In this document: positions 34,923-43,839 of the stretch, in pieces
How the letters are laid out: each line of letters starts with the position of its first letter
Numbering within the stretch: the stretch's first letter is position 1
Assembly: GCF_045063725.1 (NCBI RefSeq)
Contig: NZ_CP173695.1
Length of the DNA stretch: 64,000 nt
Source of the DNA: Sellimonas catena
Lineage (GTDB): Bacteria; Bacillota; Clostridia; Lachnospirales; Lachnospiraceae
Strand: one strand, 5' to 3'
Program-made: the position numbers and the translations under genes
The notes under the pieces: generated by a model
Databases searched by the model: none
Told to the model about the DNA's origin: nothing
The model's input: the letters and a program-made list of their open reading frames with translations, nothing else

Positions 34923-36399
34923 GCCGGCTCCAAGGAAGCCCGGAAAGGCAGAAAAGAAGAAAGAACAGCAGGAAGAAAGGCGACGTGCCAAAAAGAAGAA
35001 AAAGGCGAACCGCCAGTATGTTTTTGTAACTTACTTTTTTGTTCTTCTTTTTGTGGGAATGATCGGCTATTTTTCCTATTTCAACGTGGTACAGGGAAGA
35101 GAAATTATCAATGATTCCAGAAATCCAAGGATGGATCTGTATGAAAACCAGGTGCTCCGGGGCTCGATTCTGGACAAGGATGGAAATGTCCTTGCCGAGT
35201 CTGTGGAAAATGAAGACGGCACCCAGACGAGAACCTATCCGTACGAAGAGCTTTTTGCCCATGTCGTCGGATATTCGGACAAAGGAAAGACCGGTCTGGA
35301 GTCCTCGCAGAATTTCCAGCTTCAGACTTCAAATGTTTCGTTCCGGACAAAGCTTCTGAATGAATTCAGAGGGCGGAAAAGCGCAGGAAACAATATTACC
35401 ACGACACTCGATACGGATCTCCAGCAGGCGGCTTACGATGCGCTCGGAAACAACCGGGGAGCAGTCGTGGCGATTGAGCCTAGTACGGGAAAGATCCTTG
35501 CGATGGTTTCCAAACCGTCCTACAATCCGAATACCATTGTGGAGGACTGGGAAAGCTTAAACGCAAACACGGAAGGAATTCTTGTCAACCGTGCGACGCA
35601 GGGACAGTATGCTCCGGGATCTACATTCAAGGTAGTGACAACTCTTGCGTATATGCGCCAGAATGCAAATTATCAGGATTATACCTACCGCTGTACAGGA
35701 GAAATCACAGCAGGGAAAAATGAAATTCACTGTTTTGGAAATGATGTGCATGGAACGGTCGATCTGGCAGATTCCCTGGCATATTCCTGCAACACATCGT
35801 TCTCCAACATCGGACTCAGCCTGGATATCGATGAGTTCCGCAATACGGCAGAGGATCTTCTGTTTGATTCAGAGCTTCCGTGTCCGCTTGTCTATAATGA
35901 AAGCAAATTCAATCTGCAGGACGATGATGGAGACGCTGCCATCGCCATGACGGCTTTTGGACAGGGAAAACTTCAGGTGAGTCCGTACCATATGGCGTTG
36001 ATTACATCTGCCATCGCCAATAATGGAATTCTGATGCAGCCGTATCTGGTAGATCAGATTACAAGTGCAGAGGGCGAGACGGTAGAGAAATACGTTCCGG
36101 AGTCTTACAAAGAGTTGATGACCTCCGAGGAGGCAGCTCAGCTGACAGAATATATGCAGGGAGTTGTGGAATACGGAACAGCCCGTTCCCTGAATTCTCT
36201 TGGGGTTTCCATCGCAGGGAAGACAGGAACAAGTGAGTACAGTGATGATAAAGAGAAAACACACTCCTGGTTTATCGGATTTTCCAACGTGGACAATCCG
36301 GATCTTGCACTGGCTGTTGTGATCGAAAACTCCGACAGTACCGGTGATGTTGCGACGGATGTTGCGGGAGACGTCTTCGAGGCATTCTATGCGGAATAG
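34744..36399 (+). CDS. Class B penicillin-binding protein (transpeptidase)
   Basis: The partner of the preceding SEDS protein is this class B PBP. Of 551 residues, the first 90 are highly charged (Lys, Arg, Glu), then a membrane helix (YVFVTYFFVLLFVGMIGYFSYF, about 92-113). The transpeptidase domain has S-x-x-K in APGSTFKVV (about residue 300), S-x-N in YSCNTSF (about residue 352) and K-T-G in AGKTGTSE (about residue 497). The dimerisation domain is short. The assigned start (ATG 34744) gives a 179-bp overlap with the previous gene; TTG at 34759 and ATG at 34834 would shorten it. Confidence 0.9.
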   Translation: MRKRILNDKERDNYGRREDGRHSRPEDLDQMERGLQRELRREIEEETLRTGTHSVYGDRKPAPRKPGKAEKKKEQQEERRRAKKKKKANRQYVFVTYFFVLLFVGMIGYFSYFNVVQGREIINDSRNPRMDLYENQVLRGSILDKDGNVLAESVENEDGTQTRTYPYEELFAHVVGYSDKGKTGLESSQNFQLQTSNVSFRTKLLNEFRGRKSAGNNITTTLDTDLQQAAYDALGNNRGAVVAIEPSTGKILAMVSKPSYNPNTIVEDWESLNANTEGILVNRATQGQYAPGSTFKVVTTLAYMRQNANYQDYTYRCTGEITAGKNEIHCFGNDVHGTVDLADSLAYSCNTSFSNIGLSLDIDEFRNTAEDLLFDSELPCPLVYNESKFNLQDDDGDAAIAMTAFGQGKLQVSPYHMALITSAIANNGILMQPYLVDQITSAEGETVEKYVPESYKELMTSEEAAQLTEYMQGVVEYGTARSLNSLGVSIAGKTGTSEYSDDKEKTHSWFIGFSNVDNPDLALAVVIENSDSTGDVATDVAGDVFEAFYAE

Positions 36400-36411
36400 A
36401 GGTGCTTTACA

Positions 36412-36732
36412 ATGCGGTATTTGAAAGATCTGTATGTAAGTGAAGAATTAAAAGGCAGGGAAGAGGAGATAATGGAACATCTGGAAAAGAAAGAATTTCA
36501 GTTCCGGGTCTACCTGATTGCCCTGCCGGAAAATGAGAAAAATCAGCTGGAAATCTATCACAGCGGGATGCTGAATCAGGAATGGTACCGGGATAAGGAT
36601 GTGTTTGTGGTAGGCCTGGCAAAGGGATATCTGCAGGCGCTGGAGCTTGTCCGGAAGATTGCCGAAGAGACAGTGGACAAGACAGGGGATGCGGATATCC
36701 GGCAGTATATTTTGAAGCGGCAGGGAAATTAG
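36412..36732 (+). CDS. Conserved hypothetical protein of the division cluster
   Basis: This 106-residue soluble protein has AGAGGTGC before the ATG. It contains FQFRVYLIALPENEKNQLEIYHS and DVFVVGLAKGYLQALELVRKIAEE. It is predominantly alpha/beta with no membrane segment or motif that I recognise. It sits between the PBP and the DUF2953 gene, with a 1-bp gap to the latter. A helper role in division or sporulation is inferred from position only. Confidence 0.75.
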   Translation: MRYLKDLYVSEELKGREEEIMEHLEKKEFQFRVYLIALPENEKNQLEIYHSGMLNQEWYRDKDVFVVGLAKGYLQALELVRKIAEETVDKTGDADIRQYILKRQGN

Positions 36733-36733
36733 A

Positions 36734-37714
36734 ATGATAATCGTACATATTTTACTGTGGATTCTAAAGATAGCAGGGATTTTACTTCTTCTTGTTCTGG
36801 GACTTCTTCTGCTTGGAATTCTGACGGTTCTGTTTGTACCGGTCCGGTATGAACTGAGTGCGTCCGGGGACATTGAGGAGCCGGAAAAGATTACAGGAAA
36901 GATTTCCATCCGGTATTTTTTCCGACTGATCCGTTTTCAGGCAGCCTACGAAAATCAGAAATTTCACTGGATGGCGGGAATTGCATGGAAAAAGATCGGG
37001 CAGGATAAGAACGAGGAGCCGGAGGAAGAAATTCAGGAAAAAGAGACTCCTGAAAAGTACAAAGAGGATAAAAAAGTCCCTGGAAGACCTGAGGGCGGTA
37101 CAAGAGAACCGGAAGAGCAGGAAGGCAGAGGAAAAGAGAATGATTCCCGGAAGCGGGAAGCTGTAAAAAAAGAAAAGCCGGATCCGGAGAAGAAGCAGGA
37201 AGAAAAGAGCGCAAAAGAAAAGCCGCAAAGCCGGAAAGGCGAGAAAAAGGAATCCGGATGGCAGCGGATTTCCGGGAAAATCAAGTATACATTTCAAAGA
37301 ATCTGTGATAAGATAAAGACGCTGTCCAAAACAAAAGACAGGATAGAAAAGTTTATCAAAGATGAAGTACATCAGTCTGCCTTCAAAAAGGGGAAGATAG
37401 TTCTGATTCATTTCATAAAGACATGGATGCCAAAAGAAGCGCGAGGGTATGTGGAGTATGGGTTTGACGATCCGTATTATACCGGGAAACTGCTTTCCTG
37501 GCTTGCGCTTTTCTACCCGTTCTTCGGGAAATGGCTTCAGATTGCACCTGATTTTGAAAAACCTGCATTAAATGGCAGTATATTTATCAAGGGACATCTT
37601 CGGATGAACCATCTGGCAGCAGCGGCTGTCAGGCTTGTGGCAGATAAGAATATCCGCAGTACCGCAAAAGAAGTACTGCATCTGTTAAAACGCCAGAAGA
37701 AGGAGGAATCATAA
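36734..37714 (+). CDS. DUF2953 membrane protein
   Basis: The 326-residue protein has one N-terminal membrane helix (about residues 5-33) and the segment FVPVRYELSASGDIE. A long acidic and basic stretch follows (about residues 95-205, rich in Glu, Lys, Pro), probably disordered. A C-terminal domain (about residues 220-310) has the family pattern DDPYYTGKLLSWLALFYPFF and NGSIFIKGHLRMNHL. DUF2953 genes are usually next to the GerW-like (YtfJ) gene, as here with a 0-bp gap. The low-complexity centre is unusually long for the family. Confidence 0.85.
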   Translation: MIIVHILLWILKIAGILLLLVLGLLLLGILTVLFVPVRYELSASGDIEEPEKITGKISIRYFFRLIRFQAAYENQKFHWMAGIAWKKIGQDKNEEPEEEIQEKETPEKYKEDKKVPGRPEGGTREPEEQEGRGKENDSRKREAVKKEKPDPEKKQEEKSAKEKPQSRKGEKKESGWQRISGKIKYTFQRICDKIKTLSKTKDRIEKFIKDEVHQSAFKKGKIVLIHFIKTWMPKEARGYVEYGFDDPYYTGKLLSWLALFYPFFGKWLQIAPDFEKPALNGSIFIKGHLRMNHLAAAAVRLVADKNIRSTAKEVLHLLKRQKKEES

Positions 37715-38113
37715 ATGGCAGAGAGTAATTTCAAATCAACGATGGAAGCATTGTTCCACGGAATGGATAATGTGATTTCATCCAAGACGGTGGTCGGTGA
37801 GGCGATCCATGTAAAAGATACGATCATCCTCCCGCTTGTGGACGTGTCCTTTTCTGTAGGGGCAGGTTCTTTTACCGCAGATAAGAATGAAAAGGGAGCC
37901 GGTGGACTGGGAGGCAAGATGACTCCTTGCGCAGTGCTTGTGATTCAGAACGGGACGACAAGACTGGTTAATATTAAAAATCAGGATACGATCACAAAGA
38001 TTCTGGACATGGTACCGGATCTCGTGGAGCGTTTCCGGACAAGAGACGAGAATAAGGTAACAGAAGAAGAAGTCAACGAGATTCTGGACGAAGGGAAAAA
38101 AGAAAACGAATAA
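37715..38113 (+). CDS. ytfJ: GerW/YtfJ-family sporulation protein
   Basis: This 132-residue protein has AGGAGGA before the ATG. It contains the family pattern HVKDTIILPLVDVSFSVGAGS and the Gly-rich stretch KGAGGLGGKMTPCAVLVIQNG. In Bacillus, GerW acts in spore germination and is made in the forespore. It follows the DUF2953 gene directly. Its presence, together with SASP, indicates a spore former. Confidence 0.92.
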   Translation: MAESNFKSTMEALFHGMDNVISSKTVVGEAIHVKDTIILPLVDVSFSVGAGSFTADKNEKGAGGLGGKMTPCAVLVIQNGTTRLVNIKNQDTITKILDMVPDLVERFRTRDENKVTEEEVNEILDEGKKENE

Positions 38114-38167
38114 AAGGCTGAAAAACTGCATATATAAAATCAAGAAACAAAACGGCAGGGATATCGA

Positions 38168-38305
38168 ATGAAAAGAGTGATTGGATTTGCATGCTTTATG
38201 ATCGCGGCAGGACTGATTCTTTCGATGTTCCTGCCGGGTCTGGTTTGGGATATCTGCATAACGGCAGTATTTCTCGTACTGGGCTATGTTTTTTTCTGCT
38301 GCTGA
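38168..38305 (+). CDS. Small two-helix membrane protein (45 aa)
   Basis: ATG 38168 has a weak site (CAGGGAT) upstream. The 45-residue product is almost entirely hydrophobic: MKRVIGFACFMIAAGLILSM and a second helix ending VFLVLGYVFFCC, with a short loop (FLPGLVWD). Short proteins of this layout, with a basic start and a CC end, are common in Lachnospiraceae. The function is not known. A bidirectional terminator follows. Confidence 0.65.
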   Translation: MKRVIGFACFMIAAGLILSMFLPGLVWDICITAVFLVLGYVFFCC

Positions 38306-38320
38306 TAAAAATTAAGAAAC

Positions 38321-38353
38321 AAAAAAACCAGGATGACAAGATTCCTGGTTTTT
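38321..38353. terminator. Bidirectional terminator between the small gene and rpmB
   Basis: AACCAGGA (38326-38333) pairs with TCCTGGTT (38343-38350), with T or A runs on both sides. It serves the convergent genes at 38168-38305 (+) and rpmB (-). Confidence 0.85.
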
Positions 38354-38366
38354 GTGTATGCAGAAC

Positions 38367-38552
38367 TTATGCTCTTTCTACTTTTCCGGATTTTAAGCAG
38401 GATGTACATACGTACATTCTCTTTGCTCCGCCTTCTGTTTTAACACGAACAGATTTTACATTAGATTTCCACATTTTTGGTGTTTTTCTATGAGAGTGGC
38501 TGACATTGTTTCCAAAATGAGCCCCTTTTTCGCAAATAGCACATTTCGCCAT
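38367..38552 (-). CDS. rpmB: Ribosomal protein L28
   Basis: This basic 61-residue protein begins MAKCAICEKGAHFGNNVSHSH and has KTPKMWKSNVKSVRV. Two CxxC pairs (CAIC, CTSC) mark the zinc-binding form. Length is normal. GGAGGTGT precedes the ATG. It is the only minus-strand gene in this part of the core, with a leader hairpin at 38578-38596. Confidence 0.97.
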   Translation of the reverse strand: MAKCAICEKGAHFGNNVSHSHRKTPKMWKSNVKSVRVKTEGGAKRMYVCTSCLKSGKVERA

Positions 38553-38577
38553 GATTACACCTCCTAACGCTCTTACT

Positions 38578-38596
38578 AGTCCTCAAATCGAGGACT
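38578..38596 (-). promoter_or_regulatory. Hairpin in the rpmB leader
   Basis: AGTCCTC and GAGGACT form a perfect 7-bp stem with a 5-nt loop, about 25 bp upstream of the rpmB start. It could regulate translation or stabilise the mRNA. No known class is recognised. Confidence 0.5.
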
Positions 38597-38700
38597 CACA
38601 ACACTAACTATGATATCAGATATATACCGGAAATGCAAGAGTTTATTTCCCGGAAATCATAATTTTTTCACTGTTTTACAGATAACATGAAGAGATGATG

Positions 38701-38729
38701 TTGTAAAATGTGTGTAAACAAGGTATAAT
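38701..38729 (+). promoter_or_regulatory. Putative sigma-A promoter of the Asp23-FakA operon
   Basis: TTGTAA (38701-38706), a 17-bp spacer and TATAAT (38724-38729) lie 63 bp before the next start. Confidence 0.7.
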
Positions 38730-38792
38730 AAAGCAGAATACTTCATGGAAAGAACTGAAAAAAGTATAGATAAGAATTGGAGGTATCTTAGT

Positions 38793-39152
38793 ATGAAAGG
38801 CAGCATGAGTACGGAACTGGGAATCATCACCATTTCACCGGAAGTGATCGCCAAATATGCAGGCTCTGTCGCAGTAGAGTGCTTTGGAATCGTGGGGATG
38901 GCGGCAGTCAACATGAAAGACGGACTTGTAAGACTGCTGAAAAAAGACAGCCTTACACACGGTATCCAGGTAGAGCTTACGGAAGATAACAGAATCCGCC
39001 TTGATTTCCATGTTATTGTTGCATACGGGGTCAGTATTTCGGCTGTTACGGATAACCTGATCAGCAATGTAAAATATAAAGTCGAAGAATTTTCCAATAT
39101 GCCGGTTGACAAGATCAATGTCTATATTGAAGGCGTACGGGTAATCGATTAA
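38793..39152 (+). CDS. Asp23/Gls24-family envelope stress protein
   Basis: The start is ATG 38793 (MKGSMSTELG), 9 bp after GGAGG, not the earlier frame start at 38745. The 119 residues hold one Asp23 domain: GIITISPEVIAKYAGSVAVECFGIVGM, then LDFHVIVAYGVSISAVTDNL and INVYIEGVRVID. Proteins of this family (YloU type) are standard neighbours of the DAK2/FakA gene, as here with an 18-bp gap. The role is linked to cell-envelope homeostasis. Confidence 0.93.
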   Translation: MKGSMSTELGIITISPEVIAKYAGSVAVECFGIVGMAAVNMKDGLVRLLKKDSLTHGIQVELTEDNRIRLDFHVIVAYGVSISAVTDNLISNVKYKVEEFSNMPVDKINVYIEGVRVID

Positions 39153-39170
39153 TGTGGGAGGAACTTTGAG

Positions 39171-40841
39171 GTGGAAATTAAAACGATAAATGCAGACATG
39201 CTTGCGAAGATGTTCTTGGCAGGCGCACAGAATATTGAGTCAAAAAAAGAGTACATCAATGAGCTGAATGTATTCCCTGTTCCGGACGGGGATACCGGTA
39301 CGAACATGTCCATGACCATCATGTCGGCGGCAAAGGAAGTACGGGCGCTGGACAATCCGGGAATGAAGGAGCTGTCAAAGGCGATTTCAGGCGGTTCGCT
39401 GCGCGGTGCCAGAGGAAACTCAGGGGTTATTCTCTCTCAGCTTCTTCGTGGATTTACCAAGTCCATCCAGGATGAGACGGAGATTGATGCTGCGGGGATT
39501 GCAGCTGCATGCATCCGTGCAAAAGAGACCGCATACAAGGCGGTTATGAAACCAAAAGAGGGTACGATCCTTACCGTGGCAAGAGGAATTGCGGAAAAAG
39601 CGGAGGAACTTGCTTTTGAGACCGATGATCTTGCGGAAATCTTCCCGAAGATTCTGGATCATGCACAGGAAGTACTGAATCAGACTCCGGAAATGCTCCC
39701 GGTATTAAAAGAGGCGGGAGTTGTGGATTCCGGCGGACAGGGACTTCTGGAAGTCTTAAGAGGAGCGTATGACGCATTTCTTGGGAAAGAAATTGACTAT
39801 TCATCGATTGAGCCGTCTGCGGCGCCGTCAGCGTCTGCTGTGCGTAAAGCGCCGATGGAGGAGACGGATATCAAATTCGGCTACTGCACAGAGTTTATTA
39901 TCTTGACAGGACGGGAGTTTTCTGAACAGGAGGAGCAGGACTTCAAGGCATATCTGGAGTCCATCGGTGACTCGATTGTCTGTGTGGCAGATGACGAAGT
40001 TGTGAAAGTGCATGTACACACAAACGATCCGGGACTTGCCATTCAGAAAGCGCTGACTTACGGTCAGCTGACACGGATGAAGATCGACAATATGCGCGAG
40101 GAGCATCATGAGAGAGTCATTCAGGAAGCGGAAAAGCTTGCAGCGCAGGAAAAAGTGAAAAAGCAGGAGAAAAAAGAGAGAAAGAAAACCGGTTTTATCG
40201 CGGTCTCCATTGGCGAGGGCATGAATGAGATTTTCAGAGAAATCGGAGTGGATTATATCATTGAGGGCGGACAGACCATGAATCCGAGTACCGATGATAT
40301 GCTTCAGGCGATTGATGAAGTGAATGCCGACACGATCTTTATCCTGCCGAATAATAAAAATATTGTACTTGCCGCAAATCAGGCAAGAGATCTCACAAGA
40401 GATAAAGATATCATTGTGATTCCGACCAGGACAGTACCTCAGGGAATTACAGCAGTGATCAGCTTTTCGCCGGAAGAAGACGTGGATACGAATGAGCAGA
40501 TGATGCTTGAGGCTATCCAGACTGTAAAGACAGGTCAGGTGACCTATGCAGTGCGTGACACCAGAATCGGAGAAAAGGAGATCCATGAAGGAGATATTAT
40601 GGGAATTGGCGATGAGGGAATTCTCTCCGTAGGTTCTTCTATCTCCGAAACATCCAAAGAACTTCTGGAGAAACTGGTGACAGAAGATTCGGAACTCATC
40701 AGTATTTATTACGGTGAAGACATTTCCGAGGAAGAAGCGGAGCGTTTTGTTTCTGAAGTTGAGGAAGCGTATCCGGATCTCGATGTCGATGCACACCGTG
40801 GCGGACAGCCGATTTATTACTATGTGATGTCGGTCGAATAA
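39171..40841 (+). CDS. fakA: DAK2-domain fatty acid kinase-like protein (FakA/YloV)
   Basis: FakA phosphorylates fatty acids carried by FakB for incorporation into phospholipid. The 556 residues have the N-terminal DAK2 kinase domain (about 1-200) with NVFPVPDGDTGTNMSMTI (metal-binding Asp residues about 37-41), GGSLRGARGNSGVILSQ and VVDSGGQGLLEVLRGAYDAF. The C-terminal half (about 240-556) includes the EGGQTMNPSTDDML and FILPNNKNIVLAA segments of the family. The GTG start at 39171 has GGAGG 11-15 bp upstream. A terminator follows it. Confidence 0.92.
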   Translation: MEIKTINADMLAKMFLAGAQNIESKKEYINELNVFPVPDGDTGTNMSMTIMSAAKEVRALDNPGMKELSKAISGGSLRGARGNSGVILSQLLRGFTKSIQDETEIDAAGIAAACIRAKETAYKAVMKPKEGTILTVARGIAEKAEELAFETDDLAEIFPKILDHAQEVLNQTPEMLPVLKEAGVVDSGGQGLLEVLRGAYDAFLGKEIDYSSIEPSAAPSASAVRKAPMEETDIKFGYCTEFIILTGREFSEQEEQDFKAYLESIGDSIVCVADDEVVKVHVHTNDPGLAIQKALTYGQLTRMKIDNMREEHHERVIQEAEKLAAQEKVKKQEKKERKKTGFIAVSIGEGMNEIFREIGVDYIIEGGQTMNPSTDDMLQAIDEVNADTIFILPNNKNIVLAANQARDLTRDKDIIVIPTRTVPQGITAVISFSPEEDVDTNEQMMLEAIQTVKTGQVTYAVRDTRIGEKEIHEGDIMGIGDEGILSVGSSISETSKELLEKLVTEDSELISIYYGEDISEEEAERFVSEVEEAYPDLDVDAHRGGQPIYYYVMSVE

Positions 40842-40866
40842 GTAAAGATAAAATAGAAGAAACAGA

Positions 40867-40895
40867 AAAGGATACTTCGAAAAAGTATCCTTTTC
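40867..40895 (+). terminator. Terminator after the FakA-like gene
   Basis: AAAAGGATACTT and AAGTATCCTTTT form a 12-bp stem with a short loop; the T run is in the 3' arm. It lies 25 bp past the stop. Confidence 0.8.
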
Positions 40896-40916
40896 CTGTA
40901 TAAAGGAGAGAAATAC

Positions 40917-42938
40917 ATGAATGAGCATTCTCCAGTCAGAGAAATCAAAGGGATCGGAGAAAAAACAGAAATGCTGTTTCAGAAGATGGGAGTTTATACA
41001 GCAGGAGATCTTCTGCGCTATTATCCGAGAACCTATGACATTTATGAGGCCCCGGTTCCGGTGAGTGAACTGGAGGAAGGGACAGTTGCTGCCGTGGAAG
41101 GCTGTGTTTTTGGGAGTGTCCAGGTTTCACCGAACAGGAAGCTCCAGACTGTAAGCGCCCTGATCCGGGATCTGACGGGAACTTTGAAAGTCCTCTGGTT
41201 CCGGATGCCGTTTCTGCGCAATACGCTCCGGTCCGGAAGCCGGATTATTGTCAGAGGCAGGGTGGTGAATAAACGGGGCGGACTCGTGATGGAGCATCCG
41301 GAAATCTTTCAGCCTGTGGAGAAATATCAGGAAAAGCTCAATACGATGCAGCCGGTGTATCCGTTGACTGCAGGGCTTTCCAATCTGACGGTCATGAAGG
41401 CGGTCCGGGAAGCGCTGGAACATATTCATCTGCAGCGGGAAACGATTCCCGAAAGCATCAGGCAGAGATACCATCTGTGCGAGTACAATTACGCTCTCAG
41501 GGGCATCCATTTTCCGGCAGATAAAACGATGTACATGTATGCGAGAAAACGGCTTGTCTTTGAAGAATTTCTGGAATTCCTTCTGGCCATCCGCCAGATG
41601 AAAGAAGAAAAAGAGACGAGTGTGAATGGCTGTCGGATGGAAAAAAAGCAGGAAGTGGACGATTTTCTGTCACAGCTTCCGTTTGAACTGACAAATGCGC
41701 AGAAAAAAGTCTGGAAGGAAATACGGAAGGATATGCAGGGGGATTACACCATGTCCCGTCTTGTACAGGGCGACGTAGGATCCGGTAAGACGATTGTGGC
41801 CGTGCTTGCGCTTCTGGAAGCGGCCTGCAACGGGTATCAGGGAGCGATGATGGCTCCGACGGAAGTGCTTGCAAGGCAGCATTACCAGTCCGTCTGCGAA
41901 ATGTTTGAGAAATATGGAATTCCGTTTCGCACGGAGCTTCTGACCGGTTCCATGAAGGCAAAAGAGCGCCGGGAGGCGTACGAGCGGATTGAAACAGGAG
42001 AATCACAGATTATTATCGGTACCCATGCGCTGATTCAGGAGAAAGTAAATTACCGCAATCTGGGACTTGTCATTACGGATGAGCAGCACCGGTTTGGAGT
42101 CAGACAACGGGAGGCTCTGGCAAAGAAGGGAAACATGCCGCATATTCTGGTTATGAGTGCCACTCCGATTCCGAGAACACTTGCGATTATCATCTATGGA
42201 GATCTGGATCTTTCTGTCATCGATGAGCTTCCGAAAGACCGTCTGCCAATCAAAAACTGTGTGGTGGATACCGGATACCGGGAGACGGCCTACCGCTTTA
42301 TGAAAAAGCAGGTGGAAGAGGGAAGACAGTGCTACGTCATCTGTCCGATGGTGGAAGAAAGCGAAGCCATGGAGGCGGAAAATGTCATTGATTACTCCAC
42401 GATGCTGTCCGAACGGATGGGGCCGGAAGTGACGGTAGGTTATCTTCACGGGAAGATGAAACAGACGCAGAAAGATGAAATCATGGAGAAGTTTGCCCAA
42501 AACCAGATTCAGATTCTTGTCTCTACGACAGTTGTGGAAGTGGGGATCAATGTACCGAATGCCACGGTGATGATGGTGGAGAATGCGGAGCGTTTCGGCC
42601 TGGCACAGCTTCACCAGCTGCGCGGACGCGTTGGCCGTGGGGCGTTTCAGTCCTACTGCATTTTTATGACGGCATCCAGGGCGAAAGAGACGAAAAAACG
42701 GCTGGATATCCTCAATCATTCCAATGATGGATTTTATATCGCGGGGGAAGATTTAAAGCTGAGAGGCCCGGGAGACCTGTTCGGAATCCGACAGAGCGGA
42801 CTGATGGAATTTAAACTGGGAGATATCTTTCAGGATGCAGGGATTCTTCAGATGGCGGCAGAAGCCGCGTCATCGGAAGAAATCAGGGAATTTCCTGTAT
42901 ATGGAAGAGCAGACCGGGATAATATTCATGTACTGTAA
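40917..42938 (+). CDS. recG: ATP-dependent DNA helicase RecG
   Basis: RecG remodels stalled forks and Holliday junctions. The 673 residues have the wedge/OB domain (about residues 50-160) and the helicase core. Walker A is GDVGSGKTIVA (about 283-293), the DEAD-type box is TDEQHRFG (about 386), then SATPIPRTLAI and, in the second RecA domain, STTVVEVGINVPNATVM and QLRGRVGRGAFQSYC. The length is typical. GGAGAG precedes the ATG. It ends at a strong terminator. Confidence 0.96.
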   Translation: MNEHSPVREIKGIGEKTEMLFQKMGVYTAGDLLRYYPRTYDIYEAPVPVSELEEGTVAAVEGCVFGSVQVSPNRKLQTVSALIRDLTGTLKVLWFRMPFLRNTLRSGSRIIVRGRVVNKRGGLVMEHPEIFQPVEKYQEKLNTMQPVYPLTAGLSNLTVMKAVREALEHIHLQRETIPESIRQRYHLCEYNYALRGIHFPADKTMYMYARKRLVFEEFLEFLLAIRQMKEEKETSVNGCRMEKKQEVDDFLSQLPFELTNAQKKVWKEIRKDMQGDYTMSRLVQGDVGSGKTIVAVLALLEAACNGYQGAMMAPTEVLARQHYQSVCEMFEKYGIPFRTELLTGSMKAKERREAYERIETGESQIIIGTHALIQEKVNYRNLGLVITDEQHRFGVRQREALAKKGNMPHILVMSATPIPRTLAIIIYGDLDLSVIDELPKDRLPIKNCVVDTGYRETAYRFMKKQVEEGRQCYVICPMVEESEAMEAENVIDYSTMLSERMGPEVTVGYLHGKMKQTQKDEIMEKFAQNQIQILVSTTVVEVGINVPNATVMMVENAERFGLAQLHQLRGRVGRGAFQSYCIFMTASRAKETKKRLDILNHSNDGFYIAGEDLKLRGPGDLFGIRQSGLMEFKLGDIFQDAGILQMAAEAASSEEIREFPVYGRADRDNIHVL

Positions 42939-42963
42939 GACGGCCAAAAAGGCCGTCTTTTTC
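42937..42963 (+). terminator. Terminator after recG
   Basis: AAGACGGCC and GGCCGTCTT form a perfect 9-bp stem with a 5-nt A loop, then TTTT. It starts in the recG stop codon. Confidence 0.9.
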
Positions 42964-42977
42964 TGATTTACATACGG

Positions 42978-43256
42978 TTATTCATCCCAGCCTTCGTAAA
43001 AACGTATATTGACAGCGATATTCCGGACAATGTCTCCATCCTGTGTCTTGATATCCTCCGGGTCGGTAATCGGCGGCAAAACCGGATCGTTCTCCTCCAG
43101 TTCTACACTGATCCAGGTTCTGGCAGCTTCGTTGGCATTGTCAACGGCTTCATCCAGAGTATCTCCGGAAGCTTCGCAGCACTCCAGATCCGGAAAAAAC
43201 GCATGATAGCGTCCGTCTTCTTTTTTGCGGAAAACCGCAGGGTATATAAATATCAT
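42978..43256 (-). CDS. Orphan HicB-like antitoxin
   Basis: The start is ATG 43256, 9 bp after GGAGG; the longer frame up to 43349 is not needed. The 92-residue protein begins MIFIYPAVFRKKEDGRYHAFFPDLECC (partial HicB fold: beta strand, then GRYxxxFPDLxxC). It has GDTLDEAVDNANEAARTWI, the standard HicB degenerate RNase H segment. No HicA toxin gene lies next to it on either side, within the 240 bp before SASP or after recG. Solo HicB-like proteins occur in Clostridia and may have other roles. Confidence 0.85.
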   Translation of the reverse strand: MIFIYPAVFRKKEDGRYHAFFPDLECCEASGDTLDEAVDNANEAARTWISVELEENDPVLPPITDPEDIKTQDGDIVRNIAVNIRFYEGWDE

Positions 43257-43497
43257 GATAGTTGTCCTCCTTTTTTCGACATATTTATATAATAGTAGAT
43301 CGGGAGGAAAATGCAATACATTTCGGGAACAAATTGTATGAAACCGCATGCCTGTTTTATAATTATCATCCTGTGGAGAAAACGGGTTTCATTCTATTTT
43401 TCCTGTTTTTACCAGAGTATTTCACAAAAATGTTCATATACTATGAATGTAACAAAAAGTTACAAAAAAACACATGACGATAAAGGAGGACATTATC

Positions 43498-43704
43498 ATG
43501 ACAAATCGTTCATCTAATAAAGCAGCCGTACCAGAAGCAAAAGGTGCTTTAGACAAATTCAAATATGAGGTGGCAAACGAACTCGGTGTTCCGTTAACAG
43601 ACGGATACAACGGAGACCTTACTTCCAGACAGAACGGATCTGTCGGCGGTTATATGGTCAAGAAGATGATCGAAGAACAGGAAAGACAGATGGCTGGTAA
43701 ATAA
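43498..43704 (+). CDS. Small acid-soluble spore protein, alpha/beta type
   Basis: The start ATG 43498 has AAAGGAGGA 7 bp upstream. The 68-residue protein contains FKYEVANELGVPLTDGYNGDLTSRQNGSVGGYMVKKMIEEQE. This is the alpha/beta SASP signature with the GPR protease site region (partly quoted). These proteins coat DNA in the spore and protect it from UV. It probably uses a forespore sigma-G promoter; a CATATACTA at 43435-43443 is suggestive, but the nearest -35-like GTAT (43417) is too close, so I did not annotate a promoter. Confidence 0.95.
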   Translation: MTNRSSNKAAVPEAKGALDKFKYEVANELGVPLTDGYNGDLTSRQNGSVGGYMVKKMIEEQERQMAGK

Positions 43705-43735
43705 CTCTTTCTGAACAAAAGAATGTGACATGTGA

Positions 43736-43782
43736 AAAAGGCATCCCTGCTTCCCGAACCGGAAAGGAAGGATGCCTTTCTT
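43736..43782 (+). terminator. Terminator after the SASP gene
   Basis: AAAGGCATCC (43737-43746) pairs with GGATGCCTTT (43770-43779), followed by a T-rich stretch. A second small inverted repeat lies in the loop. Confidence 0.85.
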
Positions 43783-43839
43783 CCTGTATGTTAAAAAAAG
43801 AATCGACTACCAGAAAAAATGTATCAAAACCAAAAGTTA

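Noticed and set aside
43417..43443. Sigma-G promoter for SASP
   Set aside because: CATATACTA is suggestive as a -10, but the spacing to the nearest -35-like GTAT is only about 13 bp instead of 17-18.
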